DNA of 64,000 bases, taken from positions 1 to 64,000 of the forward strand of contig JAZKJV010003371.1 of NCBI GenBank assembly GCA_037367405.1, written 5' to 3'. Made by a program: the position numbers and the translations under genes. This DNA is from Ottelia alismoides. Its lineage: Eukaryota > Streptophyta > Magnoliopsida > Alismatales > Hydrocharitaceae. The notes below the pieces were generated by a model. It did not search any database. It was not told the origin of the DNA and was given only the letters and a program-made list of their open reading frames with translations. Below, piece after piece: positions 43,189 through 55,733 of the stretch. The first letter of the stretch is position 1. Each line of letters opens with the position of its first letter.

Positions 43189-44951
43189 TGATGAATCTAC
43201 GTTTCATCATCTTTATTCTATCATTTTGGCCTTAAAAACCCTAGTAAATGCGTGTAAATACTGTTAATTCATGCATTTTATCATTCATGCATTCTTGTAT
43301 AAAATGTGTATAAAAAAAGATTTTTAACGCCAAAATTATAGAATAAAGAAAAGAAAAGAAAAAGAATAAAATATTGCAAATATTTTATGACCCCAAACCC
43401 CGAGACCTAGGCATCTAGATGGATAGGTCGACTAGGAATAAAGTAGGGGGAGATAAGGGCCAGAATACAATAAAATTACCTTTCAATTTCATTCATTCTT
43501 TATTCATTTTGGGACCTATTTTTTGTTCCACTTTTTATACCTCAAATGAAGAAACTTTGTACATGAAAGCTGTGATAATTAAATATAGAAAAATACAAAA
43601 TTGATTTCACTCAAAAATATTGTACAGATAAAAAGTTATGGTCTGAATAAAATTCCAGAATCCCAACTTCCCAAACCTGTATCTCCCTAATAAAAACTCG
43701 AAATGCATCAAACTCGCCTTTAATTGTATATAATTTCTCATAAGCTATTTAATGAAGGTGTTTTCGTGTTTGTGGAGCTACGGTTTGAAAGTTGAGTTTT
43801 GGACCCCTATTGTATACTTGTACAGATTAAAATATTCATTTTATTATTTATTCATTATTTTTACAATTTTATATTTTTATAATTTTGTAAATATTATTTA
43901 TAATATATGAGTATATTAAAATTAGAATAAAAATCTCAAGAAAATACAAAATAAAAAACTTGTATATAACATACCTGGGTATAATACTTGTATATATACC
44001 TATATAATTCATACTTTTATTTTATTAAAAGTACAAAATACCTCCGAAAAATAAAAAATATATATTTAAGTGTACAAAAATATCTTATAAGTATATAAAA
44101 TAAAAAACCAAAATAAATAAATTAAATATACAAAATAAAAATAAAATATTAAAATATATAGATATGTATACCTATATAGCATATAAAAGGTAACTTGTAT
44201 TTCTATACCTCTAAAAAATAAATAAAAATAATAATAAAATTCCAAAAATTATGTTTTCTGTTTTATATTTTTCTTTATATTATTATTTATATATTAAAAT
44301 TAATTTAGAGAAATTTTAATTATATTTGTTATTTTTTACCTCCATTTTAATTTTGCCTATTTAATTAAACCGTGATTTAGGGTATTTTTAACTTTAAAAA
44401 TATATAAAATTTGCAAAATTTTTCTAAAAATTGCAAAAATAGTACAAAATTACTGAAAACCCAAAAATATTTTATTTTCTTTATTTTGATTATTTTTATT
44501 AGTATTTATATCTACCTTAGCCTACTTTGTATATATACTTTATATATAGCTATAGTATTTATTTTAAAAGAAAAAATATAAAAATGTAAAAATATAAAAA
44601 AGAAAATATAAAAATATAAAATGAAAAATAAAAAATATATAAAACAAAAATAAAAAAATAAAAATTAAGAGCCCACAAAAAATACATTTTGGCTGAGTAG
44701 TTGAGTGATAAATTGTGCTTTGAATCTTTTTCTCGCCTGCTCTACTCCATTACTTCTTATGTTTGACCCCTACTTGCTTGCCATTATACACTATTATTAG
44801 GGTATAATAAATTTTAACTCTTGCTTTTAATTGCTTAATTATCTGTGTGGGTTAAATGTTGAAATAGCAAGAGGATTCGAGTAGTCGCTTCAGCGACAAT
44901 GAGCCTGATTTGTCAGGCCATTATTAACGACTCCCATTTTCTCTCTTTTCA
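43189..44951 (+). repeat. E4 3' LTR start fused to E0 LTR end
   Basis: 43189-44235 matches the E4 5' LTR. From about 44236 the sequence matches the E0 LTR end at about 10019-10734 instead. The GC-rich middle found in E0 is absent. The switch falls in AAAATTCC-type sequence present on both sides, which suggests recombination or deletion between two LTRs. Confidence 0.8.
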
Positions 44952-46906
44952 GTATAGTATTTTTTGTAAACTTAATTTTGTATTTTTCTATATATTATTA
45001 TCTATAACTTTCAAGTACAAAGTTAATTATTTGAATTGTAAAGAATAGAAAATAAAATGGATCCCAAAATGGATTTATTGATGAATTAAAGAATAAGATT
45101 TATTGGATTTATTGGCCCTTATCTCCCCCTACTTTATTCCGTGTCAACCCAATCATCAAGATGCCTAGGTCATAAAATAGCTTTGGCATTCTATTCTTTT
45201 TCTTTTTCTTTTCTTTCCTTTATTCTATAATTTTAGCATAAAAACAATTTTATATATAAATAATGGGTGTTAATCTGTACATCATAATGCTATTTACATG
45301 CATTAGCTAGGGTTTTTAAGGTAAAAATGATAGAATAAAGGTGATGAAATGGAGATTCATCACCCCCCATATACTTGCCTTTGCTAGTCCCTAGCAACAC
45401 TTATGCAATAAGTGTAGAAAATGAAAAATGAAGAAAAGAAGAGGAAATAACTTGGAATAATCGTCGACTTTTAAACTAATCTTTAATAAAGTCAAAGTTT
45501 GGAGCTTAGAGAAGGCCTTTGGATTAATGGTGTGTTCAGAACCACAATGAAATCGGGAAGCATGACATAACAGTCCTCATATTTCCATACTCATATCATT
45601 CAGTCCAATTTACGGCCATGTCAAAACCATCCTCTCAGGCGCATACTCTTGCTACCTTAAATGATGGAACCATGTGCGTGAATTTGTTCAGCTCTTCCCA
45701 TACAAAACAATTGAACCATCATGGTGTCTACTCTTCTGGTAGCTCGTCCTCTGGAGAGATATTCCCTTCTAAGGTCAGGTGCTCTCGGTCTTTACAACCG
45801 AATGGGGGAGAGAAGTTAGAAGAGTGGGAAGAGAAGTGGGAATGGACCAGTGTAGTCTTCATTCCCTTATGAAGTCGGTCAGTACGAACGATTCTTCACC
45901 AAGAAGCAGGCTTTTTCTGAAGCTCCAATTTTTGTGGAATTTTTGGTATAGGCTTATTTGGATATTCTTTTTGACTTCGTACAACTTTTGCGTTCTTATT
46001 TGTGCCCTGGTGGATATAGCATCTTTTATTCCATCCAATGTTTTGGGGTCTTGGAAAAGTTGCGTCGGTAGACCATTCCTCATCCGAAGGATTATCTCAA
46101 TCCATCTTTAGTATTTAGATATCATTGTTACCAAAAGAAGTGGGTTAGAGTACCGGTGATGGCAATCCCCAAGAATGGTTATTGAGCCACCCTTGACGAA
46201 GCGACCTTGCATCGTCCCGACTTAGACTCCAAGATTTTTCAACAGTTCATCTGGGTTGAGCTAAGTGCTAGGTGCGAGGTTTCCAATCAAGTCACTATCT
46301 CAAGAGTCGTACAGATGATATGAAGGGTTTTATTAAAGCACATTGAATTGACTATGAACACAGTCTAATGAACCTAAAGAATCAAGTCAAGGTGACCTGA
46401 AACATCTCCACTTCCAGTCCTCGATGGGTTCCTCTGAAACTAGGTGTATTAAGGTCTATTCCAAGCTCCAATCTTCGGACTTTATTTTGACTTGTTCAAT
46501 TCTTTATCTTATTCCAAAAAATGCAAATGCATTACAAGGAAAATATTTTTGTGATGTCATTTTCTAATTTTGAACTTTTTATGGATTTTTGAAAAAGTAT
46601 TGCAAATTTTTATGCAATTTTTTAAGAATCTTTTGCAAATGTTTTTGGATTTTTTTTTATTTTGAAAATTTTTAGGGATTTTTCATAACAAAATGACTTT
46701 TGGCACAAAAATGAAGTATGTACAGATATTTACACGAGCATACCTCTTTTTATTTACAAGAATTGAATATGGAGGATTTACATATTGCATGTTAGTTGTT
46801 TTTGTAGGTATGTATATACAATTTGTAAAGAATTTATTTGAATGATGTGTATATTCCTCAAACTTATTTGAAAATGGTTTTAAAAATAATTTTGAAAATT
46901 ATAGTC
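44236..46906. repeat. Segmental duplication, right copy
   Basis: Partner of about 10019-12712. At 46902-46906 it carries TAGTC, the same five bases that precede E4 on the left, and then runs on uninterrupted. It therefore preserves the unoccupied E4 target site. Confidence 0.85.
44952..45362 (-). repeat. E5 3' LTR fragment (right copy)
   Basis: The minus strand starts TGATGAATCTCC at 45362 and is cut at 44952 by the E0 LTR. Like 10735-11160, it matches the start of the E5 5' LTR. Confidence 0.88.
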
Positions 46907-47343
46907 CAAAATATTTTTTTTTGCAAATAATTTTTATAAACATTTGAAAATCATTTTGCAAAAGTTTTTAAAATAGTATATATGGATTTTTTAAATATTT
47001 TGCAACCATTTACAAATAGGTCTTCAAAACATTTTTATTTCCCAAAAGAATAGAAATTTTTACAAACCAAACATTTTACAAAAGGTTGAAAACATTTTAC
47101 CAAATAGTTTTCAAAGGATTTTTCAAGTAGATTTTCAAACTATTTTCCAAACATTTTACTATATATTTTTACCCGATTTATTAATCGATATAAACAAAAA
47201 GAATTTGAGGAATAATAGACATCTTTTTATTAGTTGCCTTAATAATTTATTTATGTATAAATATAATATGTTAGCCATATTTATTTTGAAAATATGAAAG
47301 TACGAGTTATGGCTAAAATATATACAGAGTATCAATGACAACC
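45363..47343 (-). other. E5 polypurine tract and 3' internal spacer
   Basis: The minus strand reads GGCAAGTATATGGGGGG at 45379-45363, next to the LTR. The remainder is a non-coding spacer with an ACTACACTGG module near 45850 and long AT-rich sequence. No gene seen. Confidence 0.75.
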
Positions 47344-47713
47344 CTAAACTTAGCTTGAGCTATGTCCTCATAGATCAAAGAGACAAAGAGAAGACATAAC
47401 TAGAACTGAGTATAGAAAAGCATATACAACGACAACTAAAGAATCATGAAAGAAAGAATGAGAAGTCGATTGTCCACCCTATACTTAGGATCAAATAACC
47501 CTAAAAATAGCATACTATACACAAGACAGGGAGGGTCGAGAGTGAGAATGAACAACTCAACGATTTGTCATGTCCCCCCCTATACTTAGGCTAAGATATC
47601 CCTAAGTATAGCCAGGAATATCAATAAGAGAGGATACAAGTGGTGAGACAAGGACGGACCAAGTTACGTCACTCATCCCCCTATGCTTGGAATGAATCAT
47701 ATCCTAAGTATAG
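47344..47713 (-). repeat. E5 polypurine hairpin array (four hairpins)
   Basis: In sense order: 47713-47681, 47611-47580, 47510-47479 (arms decayed) and the long-arm type 47415-47344 with GCTATGTC / GACATAAC. C runs at the plus-strand left edge of the first two give G runs after the sense 3' arms. The same layout as in E2 and E4 shows that the array is not limited to the retropepsin-only elements. Confidence 0.8.
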
Positions 47714-47768
47714 AAGCTATGAATGAAGAAAATAGAGCAGAAAATAGGAAAAGAAGAAAATATAAAAA

Positions 47769-49150
47769 CTAAAGCAAGAGTTTTTTAGTAACATTATCTG
47801 AATCTTTTGATGCTGCTGGTATTGTGGATGCTTCTTCCTTATATATCACTTCGACTAAGTCAACAATGCCAAGAAAGTGCCATGCTCGAGGTAAGACTTC
47901 AGTAACTGACTGTTGACAATGGTTATGCTTTAGGCGATAATTCTGATATTTTAATGCTTCCATTGTATTGCACTTCTTATACTCTGAATGGCCATGTCCA
48001 TTTACTCTTTAATTTACCCGGGAATATATTTAACTTTACGTCAAATAGCCACACTTTTTGTCCAGTTTCAAAGGTCTTTCATCTGATGTGCCGGTCATGC
48101 CAGTATTTAACCTTCTTCTTGTACATCAAGGTGTTATCATATGCATAGTCTCGGAATTCCAAGAGCTTGTTCAAATCCTCTTTTCTTTTCTGACCACCTT
48201 TTTGTGAGTACAAATTGTAGATGTTGACTACCCACAATGATTTATGAATCAACTCCACAAGAAGACGGCATGGCTTTCCATATACAAGATGGTAGGGTGA
48301 CATGCCCAAGGGAGACTTATAAGTGGTTCTGTATGCCCAAAGGAAGGAGTCCAAGAGCTGGGACCAATTTTTTATGTCCGGCTTCACAAGCTTCTACGGA
48401 ACCATCTTGATTTCTCTGTTTGATAGTTTGGTCATGCCATTGGTCTGGGGATGATAAGGAGATACAACTCAGTGCTCAATGTCGTACCCCTTTCGTTAAT
48501 TTCTTAACTTCTTTATTAATGAAGTGACTACCCTGTCTGATATCAATATCTATGAAAACCCAAACCGTGATATGATGTTCTCTCTCAAAAAGCGACAAAC
48601 TATACGATGTCTGCGGCTCAAGCGGGGATAGCTTCAACCCAACGATTCACATAGTTATTGGCAAGAAGGATGTGCTCATGCCCTTGACTATTGGGGAAGG
48701 GTCCCATGAAATCGATGCCCCAAACATCGTATACCTGAGATCTTAATGTACTTCAGGGGCATGGAATCTTTAGTTGTGAAGGTACCTCCCAATCTTTGAC
48801 AGTCAGTGCAATGTTTCACAAATGTTGCAGCATCCTTAAATATTATCATCTACTAGAGGCCATATTGGAGTACTTTTGTTGTTGTTCTATCTCCAGAGTG
48901 GCGTCCACAAGAATCGAGCTAATGACAATGCTCGAGGACACTATGATGCTCCTCCTGAGAGATACACCTGCGCAAATACAATCCGCTCCTTCCCTGAATA
49001 AGAGAGGATCTTCCCATTGGTAGAAATGGATAGTGGACAAGAACTTGTCCTTCTTGATCTTCATCCAATCTTGTGTAACTACACTGAAGATGAGGTAGTT
49101 CACAATATTGGAATACCAAGGGTGTGAATCCATGGCTAGAATCGAGTCGT
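47769..49150 (-). pseudogene. E5 integrase remnant
   Basis: Read leftwards. The N-terminal zinc-binding region begins near 49133 (PWYSNIVNYL, with the FLSTIHFYQWEDPLLF block). The catalytic core is at about 48850-48390. The first catalytic Asp, normally in a VDYVSKW-like motif, is Asn here (NNYVNRWVEA). ISD and the HPQTNG / NREIK region are still recognisable. C-terminal blocks follow (WAYRTTYKSPLGMSPYHLVYGKPC, then FPGKLKSKW), and the polypeptide tail ends near 47769. Several stops and frameshifts interrupt it. The family enzyme inserts element cDNA into the chromosome; this copy cannot. Confidence 0.88.
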
Positions 49151-49810
49151 CAGGAAAGGTATCTGTGAAGGGTGCACTGCTCAGTAGAGGATCTTACTGC
49201 TCAACTCTGGAGAGGTGATCTTCTACCACATTCTGAACCCTACGTTTGTCTTTGCTCTCCAAATCAAATTCCTAGAGAATAAGGATCCATCCGATCAGTC
49301 TAGGCAAGTGGAATGTAACATGTGTATTGCACAGACCAAAGGGCATTCTCCTGAAAGCATAGGTGTCGAACAGGCAAGTGAAGGTAGTCTTCTCTTGGTC
49401 TTCTAGGTTGATTGCTACTTGGTTTTACCTAGAGTACCCATCCAGAAAGAAGAAGAAATCCTTGTGGGCTAGTCTTCCCAACACTTGATTAATGAATGGC
49501 AAGGGGAAGTGGTCCTTCTTGGTTGCTGCATTAAGGCAGCGGTAGTCAACACCTACATGCCAGGATGTCGGTACCCGAGTAGAAATATCCTATCCTCTGT
49601 CATTTGTAACCACGGTGAGCTTGGATTTCTTCGAAACTACATGCAGAGGGCTCATCCATTTTGAATCGGAGATGGGATAAATGAAGCATGCGCCAAACCA
49701 TTTCGTGACCTCTTTCATGATGATGTCCCATAGATTTTGGTTCAGTCTTCTTTTAAATTCTCGAGATGGCTTGACATCTTCTTCCAAATAGATATGATGT
49801 GAATACATAG
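49151..49810 (-). pseudogene. E5 reverse transcriptase with internal deletion
   Basis: Starts with EDVKPSREFKRRLNQNLWD and YPISDSKWMSPLHVV near 49790-49620, then an LNAATKKDHFPLPFI block and FRRMPFGLCNTHVTF near 49350. There it jumps, at about 49290-49310, straight to LIGWILIL and the RNase H end (FDLESKDKRRVQNVVEDHLSR, about 49270-49190). The segment that should hold the Tyr-x-Asp-Asp active site, the thumb and most of RNase H is missing, so the copy lost polymerase activity by deletion as well as by stops. Confidence 0.88.
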
Positions 49811-50720
49811 CAGTATTTTTCCCGGGGAGATCTGAGACGTGCCAACCAAGTGCCTTGCAGTTCTTTTCTAGAACCTAAAGAAGCTGAGATTTTTTTATTC
49901 AGGGTCATCCTTCTGTCGATGATGACCGAATACATGTTCTCTACACCCACAAGGAAAGCATATTTAATGCATGCCAAAAGTATCTTTAGTTCTGGTTATG
50001 ATCTGGCCTGCTTCTCGACCACTTCAGAAACTTTGTTGGTAGGTGGATGATCTACCATAACTTTAGAGGTAGTGATGTTTACCTCAGTGGCTTCTTGTTC
50101 AACTGATAATGTGACGAATAGATCTGCAATGAATTCATCATGTTCAGACTGGCATGAATTGTCTGAATCAAAGAGATACATCAAAAAAATGGATTTTGTC
50201 TCCCAAGTGCCATCGGAGCTTGTGTCGATTGTGCTTTCCCATTCCTCCTTAGGAGAGAGGATTTCCAGGTCCATGTGTCATTCAAAGAGAGGTTTGTATA
50301 TATCTGATCTCTGCAATGAAGTCAAAGTTTGCTTTAGGTAGTTTTGCATGACTTTTATCATATACGACCTTTGGCTCGCTGAACATGTCTATGGTAACTC
50401 TGTGATTTCTTGAGTTAAACGTGATCTTCCTAGACCCATACTCAACTATGGCCTCTATGGTGCACAAGAATGGTCGTCCAAGGATAATTGGGGTCTCAAG
50501 TAATGGTGCAGGGGAGTCCATATCAAGGACTACAAAATCAATTGGGAATTGCATGTCCTGCACATTTGCGACAACATCTTCCAAAAGACATCAGGGTCAC
50601 TTAATGGATCGATCACTGAACTGAAGGATCATGCATCTTTGCTTGAGTGGACCTAACCTGAATTCTATAATGATGAGGGCATGAGGTTGATGGAAGAACT
50701 ATTGTCAAGCAAGGTTTTCT
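49811..50720 (-). pseudogene. E5 protease domain and protease-RT linker
   Basis: The retropepsin segment begins near 50710 with LLDNSSSINLMP (Asp codon 50706-50704). The position normally held by Gly is Ser, a change possible from GGT by one transition. The C-terminal half at 50584-50282 has FPIDFVVLDMDSPAP and PIILGRPFL. It is followed by an acidic linker and the KYAFLVGVE block that precedes reverse transcriptase in Athila elements. Two stops lie between the halves. Processing of Gag-Pol is the family role. Confidence 0.82.
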
Positions 50721-53462
50721 CGAAGACTTGATCAAAAATCTTGCATCTGATCAAAAGGTGGTCCTTTGCCTTGCTTCTTTTGAGGGAGATTGCTAATGGC
50801 TGCAACTGTGACCATGGTAAGGATGTGGTTCTCGACTTGCTGGTGTCTGTTGTTACGGGTTAGCCAATGCTTGTTGTACATGCCTCCTTCAATCCCTTCT
50901 TCACAGCGAGCATGTATTCCATGGCTTTCATTAATGGGATCTCAACAATTAAGTTGCTAAGAATATCCACAGCTCTTGGATCAGATAATGCACTTTTTCT
51001 TTTTGCATTTTTTTTATTTTTCTATTGCACCAGTAAAAGGAATATTTATAGAGCTGAAATCAAAAGTAGTGTTCTTATTTACAACAAAATTCTTGTCCGT
51101 AATATTCTGTACATATGGATCTCAAAAAGGTGTACATGCTGGAGATTAGGGTGCTACTGCTGGTGGACAAGCAAAAAGCACGGACTCTGCTCCATCGGCT
51201 TGTGCTAGAACGGTTGTTGATGCTAGCTCCTCTATGGCTGGTGCGGCTTCAGGCTGATTGCGATCATCTTTTTTATCTTTTTTTATTTTCTGATTTTTTT
51301 TGTTCTTTTTGTTGGTGGAGATGGTGGTGGGTGACAACTAGCATGGCTCTTCCTCCTTCTTCCTCACCCGAACCTGTGGTTGGCGCGGTTGATGCAGAAG
51401 ACGACGATTCACCTATCAAAGCTTTATTCTTCCCTTTGCTTGCTGCAAGTGGATGTAAAGTCCTACCTCTCCTGAGAGTGACAGCATTAGATAAAGCAAT
51501 ATTACAATCATCTGACTCTACAGTTACAGACGGGACGTCACATTCCACCTACACTTTCCTCTTGAAATTATTGGGGTTTTCTTCGACCTAGGCCGGGATA
51601 GGAGTTTTTTTGGTCGTCAGGTCATCTATCTTATTTGCCATCTATGCTAGACCCTTCATGAGTTGGGCCAAGAAATCCAGGTTGGGGTTCATTGGAACCA
51701 CCTCAGAATTTTAGCATGCAGACCATGTTGTGGTTGATGGTTGGGAGGTTGAGGTTGGGACTACTAATGTGATTGCTGAGGAGGAGGAAGCAGATATTAT
51801 TGGTATGGGGGAGGGGTGTACTGTTGTTGTCTAGCCGCATATTGATGGTACAGTTGTCTATGGTAGTACTATGGATGTGGGTACTGCTGAGACTATATCC
51901 AGTTGTCTTGGTATTGCGGAGATGGGTGATGCTGGTATTGAGGATGAGGCTGAAAGGATGGTGCAAAACAACCACCTTGAGGTTGGTGGTAAAGTCGGTT
52001 GGTTGTGGCTAGCCCTGGTGTTGTCGTGCAGGACGGGTCAGCTATTTATCGTTACTCCATACACCATTGACTTCTTAGATTAGTGGTGGTGATGGAAATG
52101 CCGGATCAGAAGAAAGAAGGCAGTCTAGCTGGTAGACCACCATCTGTTGTTGTAGCGGGGACTTCTCGGGTGTATGTACATAGTACATGTATTGGATCTC
52201 TAGCTGTTGTGGACTCGGCTAAGGCTGTTGTAGAGGTGAGGGCTCATCCTTCTTCTAAGCAGAAGTCTTTGATGTTGGGGTCCCTGACTGACACGAACTA
52301 ATGGTGCTCACTAGCAGCTCCGACCGCTTGGTGATTTGCTCCAGCTTGTCCAAATGTTGCATCCTTTGTTCGATCATAGCAATCTTCTCAAGATCATGTG
52401 ACTGCTACTCAATGATATCGATCTTTGAGGGATGTCCCCCAATGATGTTGAGGTTGGAGTTCTCATCTCTCTCTGCCTCTCGGGATGTTTCCATGTAAAT
52501 TGACTTCTGGAAGACCTGAGGTTGTCTTTGATCAGCGCGTGATGAAGATAGGTGGCCTCTCTCTCAGCCATTTCTTCAAAGATCCGCCATACCACATCTT
52601 CATCCTTGTTAAAATAGGATCCTCCACATGTAGCATCCACTAGTCTTTGGCTCTCTACATTTAGGCCCCTGAAAAAGTGCTGACCATGTTGGTCCTCGGT
52701 ATATCATGGCAGGGACACTTCTCCTACAGGTCTGTAAATCGCTCCCATACTTCATGGATAGACTCGTGGGTGGCCTGGAGAAGTTTTTGATCATGGCTCG
52801 TATCTGGTTCAGCTGACGGAGAGGGTAGAACTTGTGAAGGAACGCGGATTTAAGTTCTTCACAGGTTGTCACGACCTTTCCCAAACAATTAACCCAATAG
52901 AGGGCCTTGGCTTGTAGGCTGAAGGTGAAAGCGTACATATCACTACACCCAATGGGACGTTAAGGTAGTGGGTAGTCCTGGAAATGTGAGAGAACTGTTG
53001 TAGTTGAATGTATGGATCCTCATTTGTGTTCTTGTGAAATGAGGGGAGGAGCACACGGAACTAGGTCTTGAGCTCGAAGTGAGCATGAAACGATGGGACA
53101 CGGATCCATTCTGTCATCTGGCTATATCCAGGATTATATGTCTCCTTTAGCATCAGTTTTGGGTTCCCATTACCTGCTCCCTTCTCCTGGCTTGGATCGT
53201 CACAGGGGATTTCTCCACCTCCTCCTCATGTGGGTTTGTTCCTCATGTCGTTCAGCATGTCTTGGTATGCAATCTATGCGAGTGCTTTCTCAGTCAGTTG
53301 TTGTTGTATGACTTGGATGGAAGCCAGCAACTGAGCTTTCACATGATTCTGATCTAGCATAAGTCCCTGCTCTGGTTAGGGTAGTTGTTGACCCTTGCCT
53401 TTTCCATGGGGAGCCATCTCTTGGTCTGAGTCTGAGGAAATGAGTTCTGGATTGGGATCCAT
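50721..53462 (-). pseudogene. E5 gag and gag-protease linker, decayed
   Basis: ATG at 53462 (MDPNPELISSDSDQEM). An N-terminal ASIQVIQQQLTEKALA helix is followed by the gag core at about 53040-52370, with LQAKALYWVNCLGKVVTTCEELK and a VVWRIFEEMAEREAT block, then a Gln/Tyr/Pro-rich tail. A linker has AVTLRRGRTL and lysine-rich sequence near 51500-51260. Further right-to-left an IPLMKAME-type block near 50930 precedes the protease. Numerous stops and frameshifts occur, for example near 52780-52680. It aligns with the E1 gag throughout. No CCHC knuckle seen. Confidence 0.85.
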
Positions 53463-55715
53463 GATGGACTTCTATCTGCAATATTAAAGGATCTCAATCA
53501 GACCACTTGAAGTTGAGTTCCAGCTGCCAAGATGAATATGAGATTAGAGTCAATCCCAGATGGTTGTGGATAGAGTAAAAGATGTAGAATGCAATTGACC
53601 TCCACTCACAACGAGCGATAAGGGGACAAGAGTGGTCTTGTTTATTGGGTGATAAAGGAGTATGGAAAGAAAACGAGGAGTCTGGAGATTGGTTTGCAAG
53701 GTCCGAACTGGGTTCTCTGGAATCACCTTGAATTATTGTGATGCCAAGTCCATGGAATCGATGTGGATGTCGACGGAGTCCTGACTAAACCATCCATGGA
53801 TTGACATTGTAAAGCAAGAGAAGATCAATGTAGGAAGAAGGATACGGTGATCAACGAGGAATAAAAAGGAATGTAAAATAGTAGAAAGGCTCGAAACGAG
53901 CAGAGGGTCAAAAGAGAGAACACATAGACAAAATTTGCACAGATGCGCAGGACATGATCTTTGAAGTCATATCTTAAGGGTTCGCCAACTCTACACATGT
54001 GAAGTCATAAGGGTCGACTATTTATTATCTTTTCATTTTTAGAGTTGTCATTTCAGGCATATCTTATAAAAAAGTCGTTAGCATGCTAACCTTATAGGAT
54101 AGAGAGTATTGCCAGAAAAGTATCTTGTACTTGTCCTCCTCCTTTGTAACATGTAGTCTGCACTTTTTAGGGTCCTTATAACCCTTCCTAGATCCCTACT
54201 CAGCCAAAAAATAGAGGGAGGAAGCCGATAGGAGAAACCACTACTTCGGATCTCGCTCGTAACGGAATACCCCGTGAGCATGCAAGGACCTACTCGGATT
54301 TAAACCGATGAGACAGACACACCCGTGAGGGCATTGACTAAGCAAAATAATTCGCACCAAGTTGATGTTACACACAAGGTGGGAACACCATCGATGACAG
54401 GGACCTACTCGGTCACATATAATAGAAGCACCAATACTTCGGAAATCCAGGCGATACACAAGGAAGTTACAGACTTGGTTTTCAGCTCTAATCCTTAGCA
54501 GTTTGTGCCTTTCTCATGGGAGGGATTTTGGTCCCCTCTTAAGGTACCTGAAAACAATGAGGGCTTTATGAACCCAAGGCAATGAAGTCCATTATAGATT
54601 TTTATTAAGGTCAAAGTTTATTTAATAGTCCCCTTGTTTTATAATTTTTTGGGTTTTCATCTTTTTGGGTATTTTGCATACAAGTACCTAATGATTTTTT
54701 TAGATTTTCATTTAAGCCCTAGGTTCTCAGAATTAGAGGGAGATAGCGAAAAAGTCATGCAAGTCGATTCGATGATGGAAATGTCACCATTGGATCTAAT
54801 GATGCATACAGAGCTAGAGGACTTACAGTACTTCCTAGCTCTCTCCATGTGGTATGCAAAACAGATTTTTTAAACCTATCTACATGGCGGTGTGCTTTTG
54901 ACAAAATCGCCCTAAATAGTAGCTATTATAAGATGTGAAGAACCATATGTTAATTATTTAGAAAAGAGACCAAAAGTCTGGTCTTCGATGCCACTCGGTG
55001 CCCGCCACAATGGGTCCTGCAAGCGATGTATGTGGCCTCTCTCAGCACGCGGTCTCAAGTCAAAATAACCAACATTTATTTATTTGACTAGATCCAAACG
55101 TAATAGACTATAGGCACATAATTCTTATTAAGGTTTGGACCTAATTACCGATTCAAGCAACCTATGTCTAAGGGCTTCATGCACAAAAAACAAATAAAAA
55201 GAAAGGCAGAAAGCTCAAAACATCGAGATTCAAAATAAAATAAGGCATTGAAAATGTGAGAAAACTGTAACGAGGCCCGGAGGTGAACAGACACCCGGGT
55301 AATGGACCTCGTGAAGAGTTGTGTCCAAGTCTTTAATTATTACAAATAATAAATGAATGAATATTTCTCTCACAAATAAATAAATCTAAGCTACATCTAT
55401 GCTAGATAGTCTCCTTGATCCACTTACTGCCTCTCCAATTGGTCAAAGTATGAAGACCAACCAACACTAAGCTTGGTTGCACCAGCCTCCTATGAAGCCA
55501 TCCTCGCATAGCAGGACCTCGCAACAAATACAACAAGAGAGGTGTATTAGCATAGATAATCAAATAATGTATCATGATATAATGAGGTATATGTAAGTAA
55601 GAGACAACAAATAGATGAATCAATAAATATGCATAAATAAATGAATCAATAATTGAATCAATAAATGAATTAATGAATATACACGCATAGATAAAAAATG
55701 GGCTACACACATTGC
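53463..55715 (-). other. E5 5' leader
   Basis: Non-coding leader, similar to E1 2504-4735 (best near 54080-54500). It contains the GCCCGGAGGTG / ACACCCGGG pair near 55275-55300, also seen in E1. No gene seen. Confidence 0.7.
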
Positions 55716-55733
55716 CCCCCGGCAACGGCGCCA
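55716..55733 (-). other. E5 primer-binding site (tRNA-Asp)
   Basis: The minus strand reads TGGCGCCGTTGCCGGGGG, one mismatch from the complement of tRNA-Asp, two bases from the LTR. Confidence 0.95.

Larger units (their letters stand above)
12713..44951 (+). mobile_element. E4: non-autonomous gypsy element, split by E2
   Basis: A plus-oriented LTR element with 5' LTR remnant 12713-13810, leader 13811-14786, a reading frame cut at 14846 and resumed at 38665, hairpin array 40630-41202, spacer, polypurine tract and 3' LTR from 43189. E2 with nested E3 occupies 14847-38664. A deletion removed the 5' LTR end and the primer site, and the 3' LTR is completed by E0-derived sequence, so this copy is immobile. 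Its LTR start is of the same type as in E1 and E5, while the coding content is of the E2/E3 type. Confidence 0.85.

Noticed and set aside
44952..44956. GTATA as a proven E0 target duplication
   Set aside because: Only one side is visible; the other side lies left of the window, so it stays a candidate.
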